From the NCBI GenBank assembly GCA_014584705.1, contig JACTMJ010000024.1, positions 1 through 64,000 of the forward strand: a DNA stretch of 64,000 bases, read 5' to 3'. The translations under genes were made by a program, and so were the position numbers. Below, piece by piece: positions 8,478 to 17,978 of the stretch. The notes under the pieces were generated by a model that saw only the letters and a list, made by a program, of their open reading frames with translations, made no database searches and was not told where the DNA came from. Within the stretch, counting starts at the first letter, position 1. Each line of letters starts with the position of its first letter. The DNA comes from Acidobacteriota bacterium (GTDB lineage: Bacteria; Acidobacteriota; Terriglobia; Bryobacterales; Bryobacteraceae).

Positions 8478-9949
8478 GTTCGCTGCAGAAACCCGGTATC
8501 GAGTTTGGCGTCGACGAAATCCGGGTGGCTCAGGATCTTCTTGTGCAGCGGAATCGAGGTCTGGATTCCTTCGATAATGAACATGTCGAGCGCCCGGCGC
8601 GAACGGGCAATCGCCTCGCCGCGCGTGGCGCCGTGGACGATCAATTTCGCTACGAGCGAATCGTAGTAAGGCGGAATCACGCCCTCGACGTAGATGTGTG
8701 AATCCACGCGAACGCCGATGCCGCCGGGCGGGTGGAACGCGGTGATGCGGCCTGGGGACGGCTTGAAACTCACGGGATCTTCCGCGTTGATGCGGCATTC
8801 GATGGCGTGGCCGCGGATCTCGATGGTTTCGGGAAGCAGATCGTTGAGATTCGCGCCGCACGCCACCAGGATCTGCATCTTCACCAGATCGAGGCCGGTC
8901 ACGAGTTCCGTTACCGGATGTTCCACCTGAATGCGGGCATTCACCTCAATGAAATAGAGCGCACCGGTGGAATCCATCAGGAACTCGACGGTGCCCGCGT
9001 TCACATAGCCGATCTCGCGGAACGCATTTTCCAGACCGGCCGCAATCTCTCGCCGCAATTCCGGACTCACCGCGGGAGACGGCGCTTCTTCCACGAGTTT
9101 CTGGTGCCGCCGCTGGATAGAGCACTCGCGCTCCCCCAGCACGCGCGCGTTGCCGTGCGAATCGCAGATCACCTGGAACTCGATGTGGCGGGGATTCTCG
9201 ATGAACTTCTCGATGTAGACGTCCGGGCAGGCGAAGGCCTGTTCGGCTTCGTATCTGGCCTGGCCGAAGAGCCCGGGGAGTTCCTCGGCGTTGCGGACGA
9301 TGCGCATTCCCCGCCCTCCGCCGCCGGCGCTCGCTTTCACGATCACCGGGTAGCCGATGCTCGCGGCCACCTCCAGCGCTTCCTCCGCGGTACTCAGAAC
9401 GCCATCGGAACCGGGCAGGATGGGCACTCCAGCGGCTTTCATCGCTGCTCGCGCGCGATCTTTATTGCCCATCAAGCGGATCACTTCCGGCGAGGGACCA
9501 ATGAAGCGCAACCCGGAAATCTCGCAGACCTCCGCGAAGTCGGCATTCTCGCTCAAGAAGCCGTAGCCGGGATGGATGGCGTCCGCGTTGGCGATCTCCG
9601 CCGCGCTGATCACTCGGGGGAAATCCAGGTAACTCTGCGAACTCTTCGCGGGCCCGATGCAGATGGCTTCGTCGGCAAAGCTCACATGCAGGCTATTGCG
9701 ATCCGCCTCGGAATAGACAGCCACGGTGCGGATGCCGAGGTCCTTGCACGCGCAAATCACGCGCAGCGCAATCTCGCCGCGATTGGCGATCAGGATCTTC
9801 TTGAACAGCGGCAGGGAGCGAGCGACGTCCTCTTGAGCGAGCGCGACCGGCACGTTCCCGCTGGATACCGCGGAACCACGTTGCGCGGCTCCGGCTTCGC
9901 CAGGGGAGCCGGATGCTTGGGTGTTCGGGTTGGTGGCGCTGCCTGTCAC
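8459..9949 (-). CDS. accC: Biotin carboxylase subunit of acetyl-CoA carboxylase
   Basis: Cytosolic enzyme that uses ATP and bicarbonate to carboxylate biotin on BCCP, the first half-reaction of malonyl-CoA synthesis for fatty acids. The core starts with [17 protein letters not shown], followed by the GGGGRGMR glycine-rich ATP loop, the [12 protein letters not shown] stretch and the [14 protein letters not shown] catalytic segment; all are intact. From the ATG at 9949 it is 496 residues, against about 450 usually, because of a roughly 47-residue Gly/Ala/Ser-rich N-terminal extension before the core. A shorter start (CTG near 9805) is possible. It lies downstream of accB on the same strand with a 193-base gap, the common accBC order. 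The 3' end overlaps a small tandem duplication. Confidence 0.95.
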   Translation of the reverse strand: MTGSATNPNTQASGSPGEAGAAQRGSAVSSGNVPVALAQEDVARSLPLFKKILIANRGEIALRVICACKDLGIRTVAVYSEADRNSLHVSFADEAICIGPAKSSQSYLDFPRVISAAEIANADAIHPGYGFLSENADFAEVCEISGLRFIGPSPEVIRLMGNKDRARAAMKAAGVPILPGSDGVLSTAEEALEVAASIGYPVIVKASAGGGGRGMRIVRNAEELPGLFGQARYEAEQAFACPDVYIEKFIENPRHIEFQVICDSHGNARVLGERECSIQRRHQKLVEEAPSPAVSPELRREIAAGLENAFREIGYVNAGTVEFLMDSTGALYFIEVNARIQVEHPVTELVTGLDLVKMQILVACGANLNDLLPETIEIRGHAIECRINAEDPVSFKPSPGRITAFHPPGGIGVRVDSHIYVEGVIPPYYDSLVAKLIVHGATRGEAIARSRRALDMFIIEGIQTSIPLHKKILSHPDFVDAKLDTGFLQRTGVLES

Positions 9950-10142
9950 AGGTATCGATTCTCCGTGGAGCCGTCCGCGGACGGCGGAAATTGCTGAGCC
10001 CTTCCGCTTCGAGGGGTATTTCGTCGGGCGTTAAAAGAAAGATCAAGGCAGCGGACTCAAGGCAAAGGTGCGTCCCGCTTCCCGCGCGGATCTCCGCATC
10101 GTCCCCTGCATCATCCTCCCTGAGTCCGGGCTGCGTCGCTCG

Positions 10143-10601
10143 CTAATGCGGACGAATCGCCATCAGCGGTTCTCCGTATTCTACCGGTTGGGCATTCTCC
10201 ATGAAAATCGTGACCACGGTTCCCGAATACTCGCACTCGATCTCATTCATCAGCTTCATGGACTCGATGATGCACAGCACCTGGCCCGGCTTTACCGAGT
10301 CTCCCACCGCAACGAACGGCGCGGAACCGGGCGACGACGATGCATAATACGTGCCCACAATTGGCGATTTCACCATGATCAGATTGGATTCGTCCGAGGG
10401 CTTCTCCGCCGGTGGCGCGGATGGTGCGGGCGAGGGTGGGGCAAGGGCAGGCGCGCCGACGCCCCCGGAAATTACGTAGTCCTGAACGCCGGCGACAGCC
10501 CGCCGGATGCGCACCCGATTCTCACCGCGCTGGACTTCCAGCTCCGCCACGCCGCTCTCGTTCGCCAAATCAATGAGCTGTCTGATTTCTTCAAGGTTCA
10601 T
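10143..10601 (-). CDS. accB: Biotin carboxyl carrier protein of acetyl-CoA carboxylase
   Basis: 152 residues, the usual BCCP length. It starts with the helical MNLEEIRQLIDL segment, has a Pro/Ala-rich flexible linker (about residues 60-75), and ends in a biotinyl domain with the ESMKLMNEIE motif, whose Lys carries biotin. It delivers carboxyl groups from AccC to the carboxyltransferase. It is encoded just upstream of accC. The accA/accD carboxyltransferase genes are not in this window. Confidence 0.95.
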   Translation of the reverse strand: MNLEEIRQLIDLANESGVAELEVQRGENRVRIRRAVAGVQDYVISGGVGAPALAPPSPAPSAPPAEKPSDESNLIMVKSPIVGTYYASSSPGSAPFVAVGDSVKPGQVLCIIESMKLMNEIECEYSGTVVTIFMENAQPVEYGEPLMAIRPH

Positions 10602-10848
10602 AGTTTCGTGAGGATGCCGGACCGGTCACAGCCATCCGCCGCGTTCGTGCGTGCGCCTGCGCCCGCTCCCGCCGCACCAATCGATTGGGGACAACAGCTA
10701 ACAGTGTAGCTTATCCGGGTTTCGCGAGTTCAGAACGATCTGGGTGATTGCTCGTGCGACGCAGCCACAGTTTCGGGCGGAGATGCGGGGGTCTCCCTCG
10801 CGCCAGACCACGATGGCATACGATGGTAGGTTCAACGGAGTGAATGGA

Positions 10849-11682
10849 ATGCGATTTCTCTCACTGGCCCTGCTTGCGTTCAGCCTCTTCGCGCCCCTCC
10901 AAGCGGAAACGCTCCGGGTGATGAGCTTCAACGTCCGGATGCCCAATTACGTCGATGGCGTGAACTATTGGGATAGCCGCCGCGACCTTGCCGTCGAGAT
11001 GATTCGCGAGGAAGCACCGGACCTCATCGGAACTCAGGAGCTTTTCTACCGTCAGGGGAACGATATTGTCACGGCGCTCCCCGAGTACGTCTGGCTCGGC
11101 ATCAGCCGCCATGCGATCTTCGAAGGGGAACACATGGGCGTGATCTTCCGCAAGGATCGCTTTGAGATTCGAAGGATGGGCCAGTTCTGGCTTTCGGAAA
11201 CACCGGATGTGCCCGCGAGCATGAGCTGGGGCGTCACCATCACGCGCATGGTGACGTGGGTGCGGTTCCTCGATAAGCGAACCGGAAAGGAGTTCTATTT
11301 CCTCGACACCCACTTCGCGCACCGCCCGCAGGATGAGCAGGCTCGCTCGAATTCCGCCAAGGTGATCGCGGATTTCCTCGCCACGCTGCCGAAGGACATC
11401 CCGGTGGTCCTGACGGGCGACTTCAATACGACGCCCGACAAGGAAGCGTACAAGACCATTACCGGTTACCTTCAGGACGCCTGGGTGAATGCGGCCGAAC
11501 GGGTGGGGCCGGAAGGAACCTTCCACGGATTCCGCGGAGGCGAAAAACCGCGGCCCCGGATTGACTGGATCCTCTACCGCGCGCCCTGGAAAGTGCAGCG
11601 GATGGAGACCGTGACCATGCACAAGGGTGAGAAATACCCCTCGGACCACTACCCGGTGGTGGCCGATTTCGTACTGAATTAG
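10849..11682 (+). CDS. Exported endonuclease/exonuclease/phosphatase (EEP) family protein
   Basis: 277 residues from the ATG at 10849, chosen because GGAG lies 8 bases upstream and the protein then opens with a clean signal peptide (MRFLSLALLAFSLFAPLQA). The mature part has the EEP fold motifs: MSFNVRMPN, IGTQE (metal-binding Glu), FLDTHFAHR, VVLTGDFNT and the final SDHYPVVADF, so the metal and catalytic His/Asp/Asn residues are present. Exported members are phosphodiesterases or sphingomyelinase-like phosphatases; the substrate cannot be told from sequence. It diverges from accB. Confidence 0.85.
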   Translation: MRFLSLALLAFSLFAPLQAETLRVMSFNVRMPNYVDGVNYWDSRRDLAVEMIREEAPDLIGTQELFYRQGNDIVTALPEYVWLGISRHAIFEGEHMGVIFRKDRFEIRRMGQFWLSETPDVPASMSWGVTITRMVTWVRFLDKRTGKEFYFLDTHFAHRPQDEQARSNSAKVIADFLATLPKDIPVVLTGDFNTTPDKEAYKTITGYLQDAWVNAAERVGPEGTFHGFRGGEKPRPRIDWILYRAPWKVQRMETVTMHKGEKYPSDHYPVVADFVLN

Positions 11683-11726
11683 GCCCTGGCCTTCACGGGG
11701 GATGGGCAGATGCCGCGTCGCCCCTT

Positions 11727-12704
11727 ATGATGAAAACAATGAGCCACAGTGATACGCTCGCGGCCGGCACGTTCCTGCGGAAGCGGCTGGCGCAGTGGGA
11801 AGACGCCCTCGCCGGCGTGCTGCGCGGGAAGCGGGACGTCATCCGCTTGAGCGTCGCCTGCCTGCTCGCGCGCGGGCATCTGCTGATCGAAGACGTTCCC
11901 GGCGTGGGCAAGACCACGCTGGCGCACGGGTTGGCCCAGTCAGTGGATTGCGAGTTTCATCGCTTGCAGTTCACGAGCGACATGCTGCCGGGGGATGTGC
12001 TCGGCGTGACGGTTTACAACGTACGCACGGAGAGCTTCGAGTTCAAACGCGGCCCGGTATTCACGAATTTTCTGCTGGCCGACGAGATCAACCGCACGAC
12101 GCCAAAAACGCAATCGGCGTTGCTCGAAGCGATGAACGAACGGCAGGTGAGCGTGGACGGAGAGACCTATCCGCTTCCGGACCCGTTCATGGTGATCGCC
12201 ACGCAGAACCCGGTGGAACACCACGGCACTTACCCGCTGCCCGAGAGCCAGTTGGACCGCTTCCTGATGCGGCTGCGCATCGGCTACCCGGACGCCGCGA
12301 GCGAAAAGGAGATTCTGCGCTCCGGCGGGCATGTGGAATCGGCCGTAGAGCAGATTTTCAGCGGCGGAGAACTGGTGACCGTCCGCGAGGAAGTCGAGCA
12401 AGTGCGGGTGGACGAGGCGATTCTCGACTACCTGCTGGCCATCGTCGAAAAGACCCGCAATTACGACCTGTTGGCGCTCGGTGTGAGCCCGCGCGGGACC
12501 CAGGCCATGTTTCGCGCCGTGCAGGCGCTGGCCCTGCTGGAGGGCCGGGACTATGCCCTGCCCGAAGACGTGAAGCGTCTGGCCGTCCCCGTCTTCGCGC
12601 ACCGCGTGCTGCTGAATACGCGCGTGAGCCTCTCGCAGCGCTCCACGGACAGCACCGAAAAGGTAATCAAGGAGATCCTGACGCAAGTGGAAGTGCCGGT
12701 CTAG
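11727..12704 (+). CDS. MoxR-family AAA+ ATPase
   Basis: 325 residues. Walker A is GVGKTTLA, then the MoxR hallmark FKRGPVFTNFLLADEINR with Walker B, PKTQSALLEAMNERQV, sensor 1 ATQNPVEHHGTYPLPESQLDRF, and the C-terminal lid with SPRGTQAM. MoxR ATPases act as chaperones that help mature or insert cofactors into partner complexes, normally together with DUF58 and VWA-domain proteins. None of these partners follows here: the next gene is a small membrane protein. The start could also be the internal Met at 11739. Confidence 0.9.
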   Translation: MMKTMSHSDTLAAGTFLRKRLAQWEDALAGVLRGKRDVIRLSVACLLARGHLLIEDVPGVGKTTLAHGLAQSVDCEFHRLQFTSDMLPGDVLGVTVYNVRTESFEFKRGPVFTNFLLADEINRTTPKTQSALLEAMNERQVSVDGETYPLPDPFMVIATQNPVEHHGTYPLPESQLDRFLMRLRIGYPDAASEKEILRSGGHVESAVEQIFSGGELVTVREEVEQVRVDEAILDYLLAIVEKTRNYDLLALGVSPRGTQAMFRAVQALALLEGRDYALPEDVKRLAVPVFAHRVLLNTRVSLSQRSTDSTEKVIKEILTQVEVPV

Positions 12705-12816
12705 CCGGGCGGCGGCGCACTGGACGCCGTTCCATGTGCATCGCACCCCTGCCTGTTGCGGCACGCCCCTTTCCGTTCCTGCCTCGCTTCGCTAGACTGG
12801 TTACTTCCGGACAATT

Positions 12817-13245
12817 GTGGCGAATTATTGGCTGATCCTCATCGGTGGGGCGGGCGTGCTCTTTGTCGCCTGCACGGGCTATTTCCTTTTCCGGCGCGGG
12901 CCGGACGAGGCGGAGCGGGAGCGGCGGCGGCTGGCGGCCCTGCTGGCCGGTGGCCGCATCACGGGTGGCGAAATTGACGATGTGCGGGACCGCCTAGTCT
13001 ATTACAGTTATGAAGTGGCGGGCGTTGGCTACGGGGCCGCGCAGGACTTGAAGGCTTTCCCGGAGATCCCGAGCGCCGTGCTGGCGACGTTCTCCGGCCC
13101 TGTCACCATTCGCTACAGCCGGGCACATCCGGGCAATTCGATGGTTCATTGCGAATCCTGGTCCGGCCTGCCATTTCCCGCATCTACTAGGGACGCGGCG
13201 ACGCCGGACGAGGTCCGCAAGACGAACCCGACGGGCGCTGCATAG
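12817..13245 (+). CDS. Small membrane-anchored protein of unknown function
   Basis: 142 residues from a GTG start. One N-terminal transmembrane helix (WLILIGGAGVLFVACTGYFLF) is followed by a charged Arg/Glu segment and a cytosolic beta-rich part (LVYYSYEVAGVGYGA..). The layout resembles small DUF3592-type membrane proteins, but I cannot assign a family. Both gaps to its neighbours are short (112 and 28 bases), so it may be co-transcribed with them. Confidence 0.6.
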   Translation: MANYWLILIGGAGVLFVACTGYFLFRRGPDEAERERRRLAALLAGGRITGGEIDDVRDRLVYYSYEVAGVGYGAAQDLKAFPEIPSAVLATFSGPVTIRYSRAHPGNSMVHCESWSGLPFPASTRDAATPDEVRKTNPTGAA

Positions 13246-13273
13246 CAAAACCGATTTCGGAGGAAGACGGACA

Positions 13274-13687
13274 ATGTACTCAAAGAATTTCGTTAGAGCG
13301 GCCAAGGGCTTGGCCGCCGTGGTGGCGCTCGGCGGCGTGTTTGCCGTCGGGACCATGGTTGGCGCCGCCAACCTCGAGAAACCGAAAAGCGTGATCCATG
13401 TCATCACGTTCATGTGGGCTGACGGCGTAACGCCCGCAAAGAAAGCGGAAGTGTTCGCGGCAACGGAAAAGATGGCCCGGGCAACGCCGGGGCTGCGCCG
13501 CCTGTGGACGAAGGGCTTGAAGGTGCAGGGACCGAAGCCGGAGTATTCCAACAACGCCATCGTGATGGAATTCGAAAGCCAGGACGCCTTCAATAAGTAC
13601 GCGGGCACCCCCGCGCACAAGGAATGGTATTCGGTGTGGGTTCCCGCCCGCGGGGAAAGCCGCACGCACGACATCACCAACGAATAA
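13274..13687 (+). CDS. Exported Dabb-domain (stress-responsive alpha/beta barrel) protein
   Basis: 137 residues with a strong ribosome-binding site (GGAGGAAG) upstream. An N-terminal hydrophobic signal or anchor (residues 9-30, ending GAAN) precedes a Dabb ferredoxin-like domain: HVITFMWADGVTPAKKAEVF, then LRRLWTKGLK, IVMEFESQDAFNKYAGTPAHKEW. Dabb proteins are small dimeric barrels; some are degradative or cyclising enzymes and most have no assigned reaction. Export is unusual for the fold but recurrent in acidobacteria and planctomycetes. Confidence 0.75.
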   Translation: MYSKNFVRAAKGLAAVVALGGVFAVGTMVGAANLEKPKSVIHVITFMWADGVTPAKKAEVFAATEKMARATPGLRRLWTKGLKVQGPKPEYSNNAIVMEFESQDAFNKYAGTPAHKEWYSVWVPARGESRTHDITNE

Positions 13688-13722
13688 CGCACCAGACGGC
13701 GGAAGCGGCCGAAAGAAGACGC

Positions 13723-13781
13723 GGGCAGGTTTGCCGTCGGGCAGGCTTGTCCGCGTTCGTTTCTGTCGGGCAGGCTTGCCC
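13723..13781. repeat. Three REP-like short palindromic repeats
   Basis: Three copies of a near-palindromic GGGCAGGYTTGYCC lie at 13723-13735 (truncated), 13739-13752 and 13768-13781, just after the Dabb gene stop. Each can fold as a short stem. They look like dispersed intergenic REP-type elements and could also end transcription. Confidence 0.6.
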
Positions 13782-13819
13782 CCGCTTTTGATTGGGCGAT
13801 TCGCCTCCGCCACGAAGCG

Positions 13820-13924
13820 TCACGCTTGGATTGGGATGGCGACCGTGTTCGCGTGAATCGCGCCATCGATGACCGTCACCGGCTGGGCACCCTTGCCAGG
13901 CAGCGTGCACGGCAGTTCGCCCCA
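13820..13924 (-). pseudogene. Possible C-terminal gene remnant
   Basis: On the - strand about 34 codons read WGELPCTLPGKGAQP, then VTVIDGAIHANTVAIPIQ and a stop. The composition and final beta-strand pattern look like the end of an extracellular protein (compare the TIGR03437-type C-terminal domains of Solibacter proteins), but an in-frame stop lies directly upstream. It may be a decayed gene end or chance. Confidence 0.25.
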
Positions 13925-13951
13925 TCACCGCACCGTGCGCGAAGCGGTTCC

Positions 13952-15214
13952 TCAAGCCCGCGCGGCGGGACTGAAGAGCGGCTTCATGTCGCGCATGAAG
14001 ACGTGTACGCAGGCGAACGCTATCAGGTGGAAGGTTCCCATGATGAGGAACATCGGCGGGTAGCCAAAATGCTGCACAATGTAGCCGGGAAGCAGACCGG
14101 TGAAGATCACTCCGCCAAACGCGCCCACCGCACTGCCGAGGCCCGTAACGGACGCGACCGCATGCTTCGGGAAGACGTCCGACGTGGTCGTGTAAAGATT
14201 GGCGGACCAGCCCTGGTGGGCGGCCGTGGCCACGCTCACTAAAGCAACCGCCAATACCGCACCCGGAGCAAACGCACAGAACGCGGCTACCGGCATGCAC
14301 AGCGCCATTGACAGCATGGCGGTCTTGCGCGCCCTGCCGGTGGGCATGCCACGACGGATCAGATAGCCGGAGAGCCAGCCTCCGAAAATGCTGCCGAAAT
14401 CCGCCATCAGGTAAATCACAGGCAACGTCCACCCTACTTCCACGATGTTGAATTTCCGCACATCATAGAGATACGGCGGAATCCAATAGAGGTAGAACCA
14501 CCACACGGGGTCTGAGAAGAACTTGGCGGTGGCGAATCCCCAGGTTTGGCGGTAACCAATCGCCTCTTTCCAGCCGATCGCGGCCGAGGCGGCTTGCGCG
14601 GGTTCCGCGTCGCTCTCGATGTAATCAAGCTCCGCCTGGTTAATGCGCGGATGCCTGCGGGGGATGTGATAAAAGCCAACCCAAACGAACAGCCAGAGCA
14701 GGCCGACGCCGCCCGTAATGTAGAAACATTGCCGCCAGCCAAGGTGCAGCACCATCCACGCGAAAACGGGCGGCCCCACCATGGAAGCAACATTCGTGCC
14801 CGCATTGAAAATGCCGGTGGCGAAGGCGCGGTCTTTCCTAGGGAACCATTCGGCCACCGCCTTGATCGCCGAGGGGAAGTTGCCCGCTTCACCCAAGCCA
14901 AGCATGCCCCGCCAGAACGCCAGGGACCAGGGGCCGCTGGCAAGGCCGTGCAACATTGCCGCCAAGGACCACCAGGCGATGGAGATTGCATAACCCACCT
15001 TGGTTCCCCATCGATCCACCAGCCAGCCCGCCAGCAGAAACCCGACCATGTAGGCGAACTGGAAGGCGGCCGTGATATTCCCGTAGTCGGAATCGGAGAT
15101 ATGAAAATCTTCGCGGATGTTCTTGATCACGACCCCGAGCACGATGCGGTCAAGATAATTTACGGTGGTGGCGGCAAAGAGCAGCCCCAGCATCAGCCAG
15201 CGAAACTTCGTCAT
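13952..15214 (-). CDS. MFS carrier of the hexuronate/anion (ExuT/ACS) type
   Basis: 420 residues from the ATG at 15214, where the protein begins MTKFRWLMLGLLFAATTVNYLDR, the standard start of ACS-family carriers. Twelve hydrophobic helices can be traced. Typical motifs are NYLDRIVLG in helix 1, GWLVDRWGTK in the loop 2-3 and RGMLGLGEAGNFPSAIKAV in helix 4. ACS-family members import hexuronates, galactonate or other organic anions by proton symport. With the altronate dehydratase and lactonase in this region, sugar-acid uptake is the most likely role, by inference. It is divergent from the lactonase gene. Confidence 0.85.
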   Translation of the reverse strand: MTKFRWLMLGLLFAATTVNYLDRIVLGVVIKNIREDFHISDSDYGNITAAFQFAYMVGFLLAGWLVDRWGTKVGYAISIAWWSLAAMLHGLASGPWSLAFWRGMLGLGEAGNFPSAIKAVAEWFPRKDRAFATGIFNAGTNVASMVGPPVFAWMVLHLGWRQCFYITGGVGLLWLFVWVGFYHIPRRHPRINQAELDYIESDAEPAQAASAAIGWKEAIGYRQTWGFATAKFFSDPVWWFYLYWIPPYLYDVRKFNIVEVGWTLPVIYLMADFGSIFGGWLSGYLIRRGMPTGRARKTAMLSMALCMPVAAFCAFAPGAVLAVALVSVATAAHQGWSANLYTTTSDVFPKHAVASVTGLGSAVGAFGGVIFTGLLPGYIVQHFGYPPMFLIMGTFHLIAFACVHVFMRDMKPLFSPAARA

Positions 15215-15331
15215 GACGGAAACGACGATTGTACAGCCGCGCGCCCTGGAGCGCATCTCCGCGGTAAACCGCTGGCACACCGGCCACGTTTCAGTAACAA
15301 TAGGCAAGAACACAGGCAATAAGGAACAGCA

Positions 15332-16534
15332 ATGAACGAACGGAGATTCCTGGAACTGGCAATGCGTGATTTGGTATCGGACGCCCGGCGCAGTTTTCTG
15401 CAGGGCGTGGCATCAGCCGCGGTATTGGGTGCGGCGCAACGGGCCGGAGCAGCGCCGTCCGCCCGGGAGTGGGTACACATCGGTACGTATACCGGGGATT
15501 CGAGCAAGGGCATTTACCGTGTTGGATTCGAGCCCGCCAACGGCAAGCTCTCGGAGCCGGAACTCGTGGCTCGAACGACGAGCCCATCCTTCCTCGAATG
15601 GCACCCTTCGCGCCGGTTTCTGTATGCGGTGAACGAGGTGCGCGAGTTCAATGGACAGCCGGGCGGCTCCGCGACAGCATTTGCGTTCGACGCACGCGGT
15701 GGTCTGGTTACCGAATTGAACGCGGTTTCCACGAAGGGCGCGGGGCCATGCCACTTGAAATGCTCACCGGACGGGAAGGCCCTGGTGGTGGCGAACTATT
15801 CGGCCGGCAGCACCGCAACCTACACCATCGCCCCCGACGGCAGGCTCTCCGAAGCGGTCTCCGTCACGCAGCATGAGGGCAGCGGAGCGAACCCGCAACG
15901 GCAGAAAGGGCCGCATGCGCATGGCATCGCGATGTGGCGCTACAAGGGAAAGCTGCTAACTTATGTTGCGGACTTGGGTATCGATAAGGTGCTGGCGTAC
16001 GAGCTTGATACGGCCACCGCTAAGCTCACTCCCTGGCCGGCACAACCCGCTGTGCCTCTGGCACCCGGCAGTGGCCCGCGGCACGTTGTCGTGCATCCCA
16101 GTGCGCCGCTTGCCTTCGTGATCAACGAGATGGGGAACACGCTCACGTCGTTCCGCATCGATCCCAAGACCTCCGTCTGGACGCAGGCGGATTCGCAAAG
16201 TACGATCCCAAAGGACTATCGCGGCCAGAGCGACACAGCGGAACTTGCCGTGCATCCAAATGGGAAATTCCTCTATGGCTCGAACCGGGGGCACGATTCC
16301 ATCGTCGTCTTTGGCATCCAGCCCGGAACCGGCAAGTTGACGCTGAAGGGGTATGTGTCCACTGAGGGTAAGAGTCCGCGCAGTTTTGCCATTCACCCCT
16401 CCGGCAAGAGCCTGATCGCGGCCAACCAGGAGACCGGCAATCTGGTCTCGTTCGCCATTGAAGCAGCCACGGGAATGCCCCGCCCGGCGGGTCACCAGGT
16501 AAGCCTCAGCAAGCCGGTCTGCGTGCTGTTCTGA
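15332..16534 (+). CDS. Exported lactonase-family beta-propeller protein (Pgl-like)
   Basis: 400 residues, AGGAAC upstream of the start. A Tat-type signal is visible (ARRSFLQGVASAAVLG). The mature part starts WVHIGTYTGDSSKGIYR, the usual opening of the lactonase/6-phosphogluconolactonase (YbhE) seven-bladed propeller, and keeps GPRHVVVHP, FVINEMGNT and GKSPRSFAIHPSGK blade motifs. Cytosolic relatives hydrolyse 6-phosphogluconolactone; an exported one more likely acts on a free aldonolactone. It fits the neighbouring sugar-acid carrier and oxidoreductases. Confidence 0.85.
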   Translation: MNERRFLELAMRDLVSDARRSFLQGVASAAVLGAAQRAGAAPSAREWVHIGTYTGDSSKGIYRVGFEPANGKLSEPELVARTTSPSFLEWHPSRRFLYAVNEVREFNGQPGGSATAFAFDARGGLVTELNAVSTKGAGPCHLKCSPDGKALVVANYSAGSTATYTIAPDGRLSEAVSVTQHEGSGANPQRQKGPHAHGIAMWRYKGKLLTYVADLGIDKVLAYELDTATAKLTPWPAQPAVPLAPGSGPRHVVVHPSAPLAFVINEMGNTLTSFRIDPKTSVWTQADSQSTIPKDYRGQSDTAELAVHPNGKFLYGSNRGHDSIVVFGIQPGTGKLTLKGYVSTEGKSPRSFAIHPSGKSLIAANQETGNLVSFAIEAATGMPRPAGHQVSLSKPVCVLF

Positions 16535-16561
16535 GGGGGTGCAGCAAGAGAGGCGGGAAAT

Positions 16562-16596
16562 AAAAACCCGGCGGAAGCACGCATCTCCCACCGGGT
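16562..16596 (-). terminator. Probable intrinsic terminator after the Gfo/Idh/MocA gene
   Basis: Read on the - strand, ACCCGG (16596-16591) pairs with CCGGGT (16571-16566) around an internal loop, and is followed by a T-run (16566-16562). It lies 20 bases past the stop of the - strand gene and also between two convergent genes. Confidence 0.55.
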
Positions 16597-16615
16597 AAGA
16601 CTTCTTTCGGAACGG

Positions 16616-17905
16616 CTACACAACGAACGGCTTTCGGTAGTCCCGCGTAATGAGTTTATTGGCGGCGGGAGATCCCTTGAAATTCATCTTCGAGGCATCC
16701 CAAACCACCTTCTCCTTCGTGCGGTAAGCGATGTTGGCCATGTGGCACCACGCGGCGGAAGTCGCACCGATTTCGATTTCCGCGTTCAGCTTCTTGTGGT
16801 CGCGGCTGCGGCAGGCGTTGAGGAAGTTTTCAAAGTGGAGGATGGTGACCGGGCCATCGTCACCCTTTTCCGCCATCACCTGCTTATTCCCTTCCCCTTC
16901 GTAAACCTGGAAGCCATCTCCATCGAGCCACATCCAGCCGTTGGCTCCGAGGAAAAGATTCCCGACGGTGTTGCCGGGTTTGACGGGCAGTCCGCCTTCC
17001 GGCCCGGTAACCAATCCGCGTACTTCGAACACCAGCATTCTGTTGCCGGGGCAGGCGAAGGTGGCCACTTGCGTGTTCGGCGTCTCCTGGTCGTCGGTAT
17101 AGATCCACTTGCCGCCATCGCTGGAGACGGTTTCCGGCCAAGGGAGGTCGCCCAAGCCCCAACGCGCGATATCCATCTCGTGGACACCCTGGTTGCCGAT
17201 ATCGCCGTTGCCGGTGTCCCAGAACCAGTGCCAGTTGTACTTGTAGCGGTTCTTCGTGAAGGGCCGCATGGGCGCGGGGCCGAGGAACAGGTTCCAATCG
17301 ATGCCGGGCGGGGTGGGTTCGGGCGGCGTGATGCCGATAGACTTACGCCGCTTGAAGCAGAGCGCGCGCGCCTCGTAAACATCGCCGATTACGCCCTCGC
17401 GCAGCAGTTGGATCGCTTTGATCTTGTGGGGGACGCTGCGGCTCTGCGAACCTACCTGCATCATCCGCTTCGTCTTGCGGGCGGTTTCAATCATCCGTCC
17501 GCCTTCGTAGATATTGTGGCTTGCCGGCTTCTCGACGTAGACGTCCTTGTTCGCCTCCGCCGCCCAGATGGCCGCGAGGGCGTGCCAGTGGTTCGGGGTG
17601 GCGATGGAGACCGCATCGATATCCTTGTGCTCAAACATTTGGCGCATGTCATCGAACTCGCCAGCCTTCGGTGAATTCGCTTTCGCCACAATCGCCTGCG
17701 CGCGCTCGCGCGCGGCCTGGTTGACGTCGCACAATCCCGCCACCTGCGCGCCGGGAATCTTCAAGTAATAGTTGAGGTGAGCCGTGCCCCGGCCGCCGAT
17801 GCCGACAATACCGACGCGAATGCGATCATTCGCTCCCATCACCTGGGTGGCGGATGCCGCGATCGCCGCACCTTGAAAAAAGGTTCGTCTGGAGATAGCT
17901 GACAT
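16616..17905 (-). CDS. Tat-exported Gfo/Idh/MocA family oxidoreductase
   Basis: 429 residues from the ATG at 17905, which has AAAGGAAA upstream and begins MSAISRRTFFQGAAIAAS, a Tat signal (SRRTFF). Then comes the NAD(P)-binding Rossmann start RVGIVGIGGRGTAHL and the signature VYVEKPASHN, with the EKP Lys of the family. The C-terminal dehydrogenase domain has YNWHWFWDTGNGDIGNQGVHEMD. Secreted members of this group carry tightly bound cofactor and act on sugars or glycosides in the periplasm. Substrate unknown. It is a paralogue of the protein at 23378-24649. Confidence 0.9.
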   Translation of the reverse strand: MSAISRRTFFQGAAIAASATQVMGANDRIRVGIVGIGGRGTAHLNYYLKIPGAQVAGLCDVNQAARERAQAIVAKANSPKAGEFDDMRQMFEHKDIDAVSIATPNHWHALAAIWAAEANKDVYVEKPASHNIYEGGRMIETARKTKRMMQVGSQSRSVPHKIKAIQLLREGVIGDVYEARALCFKRRKSIGITPPEPTPPGIDWNLFLGPAPMRPFTKNRYKYNWHWFWDTGNGDIGNQGVHEMDIARWGLGDLPWPETVSSDGGKWIYTDDQETPNTQVATFACPGNRMLVFEVRGLVTGPEGGLPVKPGNTVGNLFLGANGWMWLDGDGFQVYEGEGNKQVMAEKGDDGPVTILHFENFLNACRSRDHKKLNAEIEIGATSAAWCHMANIAYRTKEKVVWDASKMNFKGSPAANKLITRDYRKPFVV

Positions 17906-17978
17906 AGAATTTCCTTTGCGCGTAAAGTATATCAAGCCCGGCGGAGTGCGGTTTCGCGCGGCGGGTGTATGCGGACGA

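Noticed and set aside
8732..9997. A 421-codon + strand frame opposite accC.
   Set aside because: Antisense shadow of a well-supported gene, with no recognisable motif.
11795..12835. A 346-codon + strand frame overlapping the MoxR gene in another frame.
   Set aside because: Arg/Gly-rich shadow of the MoxR reading frame.
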